Shown here piece after piece: positions 57,191 to 64,000 of a DNA stretch of 64,000 bases; positions within the stretch are counted from its first letter, which is position 1, and the number at the start of each line of letters is the position of its first letter. The translations under genes and the position numbers were made by a program. The notes beneath the pieces were generated by a model. That model saw only the letters and a program-made list of their open reading frames with translations. It ran no database searches and was not told the DNA's origin. Source of the stretch: Acephala macrosclerotiorum (lineage: Eukaryota > Ascomycota > Leotiomycetes > Helotiales > Mollisiaceae). Location: contig MU119273.1 of NCBI GenBank assembly GCA_014904845.1, forward strand, positions 164,851-228,850, written 5' to 3'.

Positions 57191-57454
57191 CCTGAATATT
57201 AGAGTGTCTGGTCCTAGGTCCTAAGGGTATTCCTTTTCCACATGTTAGAATGTTTGTTCTGTTGCCCCGCTTGGGGAACATGGATTCGCAAAAGTCAAGT
57301 ACTGAAGGAGGTATGATCATTCCCTGAATATCAGGATGTCTATTTTCAGATCCTGAGGACATTCCCATTCCACACATCAGCATGTCAGTTCTGTTACCCC
57401 ACTTAGGGGAGATGAATTCGCAAAACTCAAGTATTGAAGGAGTTACGATCATTC
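57191..57454 (-). repeat. 132-bp tandem duplication that keeps an open frame
   Basis: Two diverged copies, 57191-57322 and 57323-57454, each beginning CCTGAATAT on the plus strand. On the minus strand a frame is open through both (57126-57452), giving two 44-residue repeats that share PS-(I/V)-L-(E/D)-FCE, PK-x-GNRT and MC/TCG-(M/K)-G elements. Many replacements are conservative (Ile/Val, Glu/Asp, Asp/Asn). A stop lies just upstream, so the frame is only 108 codons. Confidence 0.8.
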
Positions 57455-57517
57455 CATTGAGATCTATAACTCATCCTTCTTCCTCTCAGCTTGTTTTACA
57501 GCCTCTTTCTCTTCCTC

Positions 57518-58792
57518 TCACATCCTCTTCTTAGGATTGAGTTGCACATCAGGTTCTTCATCTTTGGCGCCTTCTACGGCCCCCTGATTCTCGGCAACAG
57601 GCTCCTGCTGACTCTCATCAATGATTCTGCCAACCTGCTCGACCATACTGCCCTCCGAGCCTTCCTGCCTACTCGCCGAAGGATAATTCGACTGCTGCAT
57701 CGGCGCACCTTTCCCACCACCTCCCACTCTAACATTATGCGCAACCGGCGGACCCATCGACGGTCTCGTTCCCCTCGTGCCACTGACATGTTGAACCACA
57801 CTCTGACGTCCCACCCCCTCACTCAACCCCGGACTCACTCCCACTTCACTACCCGGATTGGCTCCCCCAAGCAACCCCATGGCGGCAAAAACCCCCATCC
57901 ACCCCTTAAAAAACATCTTGACCGGAAACCACATCAACCACCACATCGGCCCATACAACAACCTCCTCCAAACCAACCACCCAACCGTCACCGCCAGAAT
58001 ATAAAACGCGCTCTCCAAATACCAAGTATCACTCTTTTGACTCCTCAGTAACGACCCTAACAAGTTCCTCGAATTACTCAAAAGAGTATCAAGCATAGAA
58101 TAACTCTCTGATAACTGTGCTAATGCAGCTGTACTTTCGGTCAATGTTTCGTGGGCGAATTTCGAGCGCGCGAGTTCGGATTCCATCATATCGTGTGTTC
58201 GCCGTAAGGCGCGCGTTACGTCTGAGGCTGCGGAGATGGTTTTTTCTTCTTCAGTGAGGTTTGTAGTTTGTTTGTTTCGTTTTCGGGAGTGGATGGATGA
58301 TGGAGCTGGAGAGGAGGTGTTGGTTCGTGGGGGGGAGACGTAGGATTGCAGGAGGAGGTCGCGTTCTGCTCTTTGGGCTTCTTCGAGTTTTCGTTTTGCT
58401 GCTATTTGGGCTTTGCGGAAAGATACTTGGTATCTTTTGATGTGTTAGCAACGTACAGCTGGAGATGGGTACTAGACTTACGATTTGAGCTCTGTAATAG
58501 CTCTTGTGACATCCGACTTCAACTCCTCTTTCTGTTGCCACAGCTCACTATTCTCCTTCCCCGCATCCAGATCCTGTGCCTCCTCCAACAGTAGCTCAAA
58601 GTCCTCATCCTGCTCTTTCAACGTCTGGTGTATCTCGGACGTAAGCTCTGTAGCTACATTCTCATCTCCATCATCAAGAGGTACGGAACCTGGCTGGAAA
58701 TTGATATTCGCGAGTCGATCGATTAGGTCTTTTAATTGTGCATTTGACTCTTTTAGAGCCTTCAGCTGATCGGACACTGACTCAAACGACAT
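57518..58792 (-). CDS. SEC20: SNARE protein Sec20
   Basis: Qb-type SNARE of the ER target complex (Dsl1/Ufe1/Use1) that receives Golgi-derived COPI vesicles. Exons are 58482-58792 and 57518-58433, phase-correct, 408 residues. The N-terminal part is helical (VSDQLKALKESNAQLKDLIDRL). The SNARE-like segment lies around TNLTEEEKTISAASDVTRALRRTHDMMESELARSKFAHETLTES with LAQLSESYSMLDTLL. The membrane anchor is AFYILAVTVGWLVWRRLLYG with a second hydrophobic stretch PMWWLMWFPVKMFF. A ~130-residue lumenal-side tail is Gly/Ser/Glu-rich and ends PKKRM. Yeast Sec20 ends HDEL, which is absent here. Confidence 0.88.
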
Positions 58793-59076
58793 TCTGGCAG
58801 AGTTTGAGGTGTTAGAGGTGGCTGGAGAGAGATTTATCTTTTTATGGGAAAACTGGCATAAAGGTTCACAAGGCTGCGGAACCAGGTTTCGACGAGGCGG
58901 AAGTTGCCGAGCTTCCTTTGAGCTTTTTGATATTTGTAACTCCGGACCTGACAACCTCACAACATCACAATCTGTGTATCAATTCCGGCGATTTGAGCGT
59001 AAGTAATTCAATTCATTTGCAAGAGAAATGATTGCTAATTCTGTGATGCAGATTCAAGCTCAAACCTCAAACCAAG

Positions 59077-59428
59077 ATGATCACCAGATTTATGACCGAA
59101 GTGACAACGGTCTTCAACCCATTCTCTCCAAAAGCCAAGACTGCACGACTATTCCTCTCTTTCCTCCCACCGAATGCGAGACAGACTGGTATGAAGATTA
59201 ATACCAAGTTATTACCGCGGGCGTCGAAAGAACCGAGCTTTCTGGAGCTGAAATTCAGTGAGTTGGAATATTTCAGGCCATGGAAGCAGATTGTCTAACA
59301 ATTTGTTTGTAGAAGATGGAAAGGAAATGAAACTCGATACGGAGAAGCTGGGCATCAAAGGAGTGACGGAGGAGGTGGATAGGCATTCGCGGATATTGGC
59401 TAGGCAGGAGGAGCTTACTGGCAATTGA
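59077..59428 (+). CDS. MRPL44: Mitochondrial ribosomal protein L44 (mL53)
   Basis: Large-subunit protein of the mitochondrial ribosome. Exons are 59077-59257 and 59313-59428 with a 55-bp intron, 98 residues, the size of the yeast protein. The start MITRFMTEVTTVFNPFSPKA, the stretch KTARLFLSFLPPNARQTGMK and the end IKGVTEEVDRHSRILARQEE are the family's conserved parts. It is divergent to SEC20, 284 bases away, so they share a promoter region. A thioredoxin-like fold is known for the family. Confidence 0.92.
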
Positions 59429-59822
59429 GGGGTTATGAACATTGTATATTATTGCATAGGGTAGGCGTATTGGATGAATGTATGATACTCCTGCCATCTT
59501 GGAGCTTGGTAGTGGGATACATTTTCCACGACACTAGTCGGGAATGGACATATGCACGAAGTCACGGAGGAGAACTGCAAAGCCCCTGTCCATCTTGGGG
59601 TAAGGAATTGATTTCCCGTGACAAGAAGGCTGCAGATGTTGGTGGAATGATCAAGATATGAAGAATCGAGATATCATGCACATAAAGAAAACCTTTCATG
59701 ATGTTTGCATTGCTCAGCGTCGGAAAGCACCATCTAAGCTTCGTTACTACTTTTTTGTACCACCCCAGAAAACCATGCTGGAAATCCATGATCGCGGACA
59801 AATGCCTCTATGTTCAAGGAGT

Positions 59823-61019
59823 TTAAGCAGCGGCACCGGAGATGAAGAACCACTTGTCGATGCTTGGGTCGATGGGAGCTGGTTGGAGGTTCTCGTTGGA
59901 AGGAATTTTGGGAAGCTGGTCTGGGGTGACACGGCTTGGTGACTTGGTAACAGTAAGGTTGGTACTGTCGTCTTGTTAGTGATAGCCAGAGAACAGATTC
60001 AAGTATGCTTACGTGGAAACTTCACCAGGGTTGGTCTTGCCAGTGATGAGCTTCTCCCATGCCTCGGCACACTCACGGACGACATCAGTGGCGTATCTAT
60101 GTGTTGTAAGTATGTAGCTAGCACGGTAACACACCCAAACTCACTTCTTGTTCTTGCACTCGCCAGTGAAAGCAAACTGGTTCTCTGGCTTTCCATCTGG
60201 GATCTTGTAGATTCTGAACCACTCATTTGTAGCCCTCAAGAGACCTGGAAGGTGACGCTCGACATCCTCAACATCATTGAGCTTGGGAGCCAATGGATCG
60301 TTGATATCAATGACAATGACCTTCCAGTCTGTCTCCTCCTCGTCGAGCAGAGCCATGACACCGAGAATCTTGACTTGCTTGACTTGGCCTGGGTATCCGA
60401 CCAGCTCACCGATCTCGCAGACGTCCAATGGGTCGTTGTCGCCCTTGGCCTTTGTCTCGGGGTGGATGACATTGGGGTCCTCCCAGGTCTACAGAAGCTG
60501 GTCAGCATGTTACAACAAAACACCTGAGGCCCTCTTACTTGAGGGAAGGCACCATAGTTCCAGAGATAACCCTTGTGAGGGAAGCAGTTTCGGACGAAAC
60601 GAAGCTTGCCCTTCTTGACATCTTGCTTCTATAAGATCGTGAGCTCATGTTCGGAGGATAGGGTGGGTTGGGAGTAATACGATTGGGTTCAGAAGTTCCT
60701 CCTTGCTGATCTATTCACGACAATATATTAGCAGATGTTCTACCGAGTAGTGAAGTTGCGGTGTGGTTGAGGGGCAGCATTAAGGTCCCCAATGCGGGGT
60801 AACTTTGAGGTTGACGATGGAGTAAAATGGACATACCTCCATCTTGGCGTTGGTCCACCTTGGGATCTCAACGATCATATTCAAGACCGATTGTTGCTCA
60901 TTAGCATAGAGGGGGACATCATGAAAAGGCGAAATCGGGACGCCATCTTTTTCGATGTAAATTCGATGTTCCAAGGTATTGGGAGCCCCAACCTTTCTGG
61001 TCTTGAATTGGGAGGCCAT
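59823..61019 (-). CDS. IPP1: Inorganic pyrophosphatase (family I)
   Basis: Hydrolyses pyrophosphate to phosphate, pulling biosynthetic reactions forward; Mg2+-dependent. Exons: 60837-61019, 60681-60710 (30 bp), 60539-60628, 60145-60488, 60013-60096 and 59823-59964; all phases agree, 290 residues, as for the yeast enzyme. [17 protein letters not shown], the metal-site signature [13 protein letters not shown] (the DxDPxD-type motif), [19 protein letters not shown] and the C-terminal IDKWFFIS are typical. The exon 1 frame is open upstream to an ATG at 61313, adding 98 residues ([15 protein letters not shown]...) rich in Ser, Arg and His and almost free of acids, similar to a mitochondrial presequence; the conserved cytosolic start [10 protein letters not shown] is the one chosen. 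The upstream ATG may serve a second, mitochondrial form. Confidence 0.95.
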
Positions 61020-62906
<1,887 letters not shown>

Positions 62907-63245
62907 TTTCGGGTTGAAGTAATGGGCATACAGGAAAACAAGGGGCATCTGAGGGCGTTATGGTTGGTAGGCTTGTAGACAACTTCCCAGCTTTAGCATT
63001 GCGAGGCGTTGGCGGTAGGTCACGCATCTGAATAGAGGTACAGCTGATTTTGATCCATTTTTGACCACCCTTGGCCATGTTATCCTTTATTGTTTGTGCT
63101 ACCCCTCCCACTGTTATTAATCGTTTCTAATCATAACTCCATCCGCGTCCCCTTCTCAACCACAGCATTTACTCGCCTCCTCATTTGAACTAAGACCACT
63201 ATCAAGAAGTAAGTGATCAGTCTACACAAACAATTAAAATTTGGC
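62907..63245. other. Convergent 3' spacer
   Basis: About 340 bases between the ends of DUS2 and the copper transporter. If the last intron of the transporter gene is real, its final exon would lie here (about 63130-63215). Confidence 0.35.
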
Positions 63246-63865
63246 TTACCTCAAGCTAATCGTTTCCCAGGCAAAAACAAACCCACCCAACCACGCACCA
63301 ATGATAATACAAATAATGATGTACCCATTAAAGTACATCGCCAACAACATAATAAAGTATGCCACCGCAAACTGCAACATATGCAACGTCGCCCTAACCA
63401 ATTGCTGTACGATATGCGGTCTGAAAGGTGGGATTGGAGCTGCTCTATTTCCTGCTGTGGCAGCTTCCTTGTCTTCGTTCGAACCTGATTGCGCGGCAGC
63501 ATTTCCGTTCGTATTTCCGATGGCGTTACCGTCGGCGACAGAGATGGGAGCGTAAGAACGCTGGTATTGTCGGAGAATATGGCGATCGTACTCTTTGCTC
63601 AGACGGCGAAGGAATTCGAGGGACATGACAAGGAGGATTACGCCGATGCAGGAGCCAGCGAACATTCCGCGGGATTTGATGTGCCATGAACTGGAAAGGA
63701 AGCCTGTGAGATGTGAGTTCTTGCTGTTTTCTCACACCATTGAACGGAGTGGCATCGTACAGGCATCAATTGTATACCAATTCCACAACATCTGTGAGCC
63801 AGTCAGTATCTAGGTCAAGCTTAGGAATACGGTATGTACAGTACCATGTCAAGAGTCTGAGCCAT
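63246..63865 (-). CDS. Ctr-family copper transporter
   Basis: Trimeric Cu(I) transporter of the plasma or vacuolar membrane. Exons are 63845-63865 (7 codons), 63761-63791 and 63246-63703, phase-correct, 169 residues. The spliced start [30 protein letters not shown] has the family pattern WNWxT...W(H/x)(I/V). TM1 is GMFAGSCIGVILLVMSLEFL. A central loop rich in Asn/Ala/Gly follows. TM2 carries the MxxxM copper motif (MLLAM) and TM3 the GxxxG packing motif (IGAWLGGFVF). The frame stops at TAA within AGGTAAGCC, which could also be a GTAAGC donor leading to a further exon, so the true C-terminus is uncertain. The N-terminus has few Met, like vacuolar Ctr2-type proteins. Confidence 0.88.
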
Positions 63866-64000
63866 TTTATTTTTACCCCGCACCCCATCATAATTTTAAT
63901 TTACAAAAATCCATATAATTCTACCATTTTCCGTCTGATTCAAGATCTGATTGATTCTATTGATTGACGCATAAATCAGCTACTTTTCGATAAAAAAAAA

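Overview
The window is nuclear DNA of a filamentous ascomycete (Pezizomycotina; a leotiomycete would fit, but that is inference). Genes sit on both strands and most are cut by short spliceosomal introns of about 43-180 bp with GTRNGN donors, CTAAC/CTGAC-type branch sites and YAG acceptors. The gene set is eukaryotic and fungal: Mediator, autophagy, SNARE and Golgi proteins, a mitochondrial ribosomal protein, and NACHT/HET/ankyrin and 2EXR families typical of moulds. All exon joins given here were checked for reading phase by hand; no database search was possible.

Layout. 1-1.2 kb: N-terminal part of Mediator subunit 14 (minus). 2.5-4.7 kb: the vacuolar transporter Atg22 (plus). 4.7-10.7 kb: a decayed accessory stretch with an orphan degenerate frame, a broken zinc-type alcohol dehydrogenase-like gene, a decayed 2EXR-family copy and a nearly intact 2EXR gene that carries a 14-bp minisatellite in its coding region. 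11.1-18.0 kb: a peroxisomal 4-coumarate-CoA-ligase-like acyl-CoA synthetase, an F-box protein and methylmalonate-semialdehyde dehydrogenase. 18.0-27.6 kb: gene-poor, with a probable copia-type LTR relic, a weak hypothetical ORF and a metallo-beta-lactamase-fold protein. 27.7-29.2 kb: a C2H2-like plus RING-like zinc protein. 30.3-33.3 kb: a NACHT (NLR-like) gene whose frame is intact except for one TAG. 33.8-49.0 kb: housekeeping genes: FAD-linked oxidase, penta-EF-hand protein, ChaC-like gamma-glutamylcyclotransferase, glycine-rich RRM protein, a large disordered protein and a CitE-like lyase. 49.3-50.1 kb: TVP23. 51.1-56.1 kb: an ankyrin/STAND-type pseudogene followed by a HET-domain pseudogene with an acidic insert. 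57.2-57.5 kb: a 132-bp tandem duplication. 57.5-63.9 kb: SEC20, mitochondrial ribosomal protein L44, inorganic pyrophosphatase, tRNA-dihydrouridine synthase 2 and a Ctr copper transporter.

There is no operon-like organisation. Core metabolic and trafficking genes are intact, while the accessory genes linked in fungi to non-self recognition (NACHT, HET, ankyrin) and the expanded 2EXR family are broken. Several premature stops are the kind produced by C-to-T or G-to-A change (TGG to TAG, CGA to TGA, CAG to TAG), which would fit repeat-induced point mutation. Several frameshifts fall in or next to homopolymer runs, so some could be assembly errors. The most interesting items are the single-stop NACHT gene, the HET/ankyrin graveyard, the frame-sensitive minisatellite, the 132-bp duplication that keeps a reading frame, the possible dual-start pyrophosphatase, and symmetric Gly-tail exons in the RRM gene.
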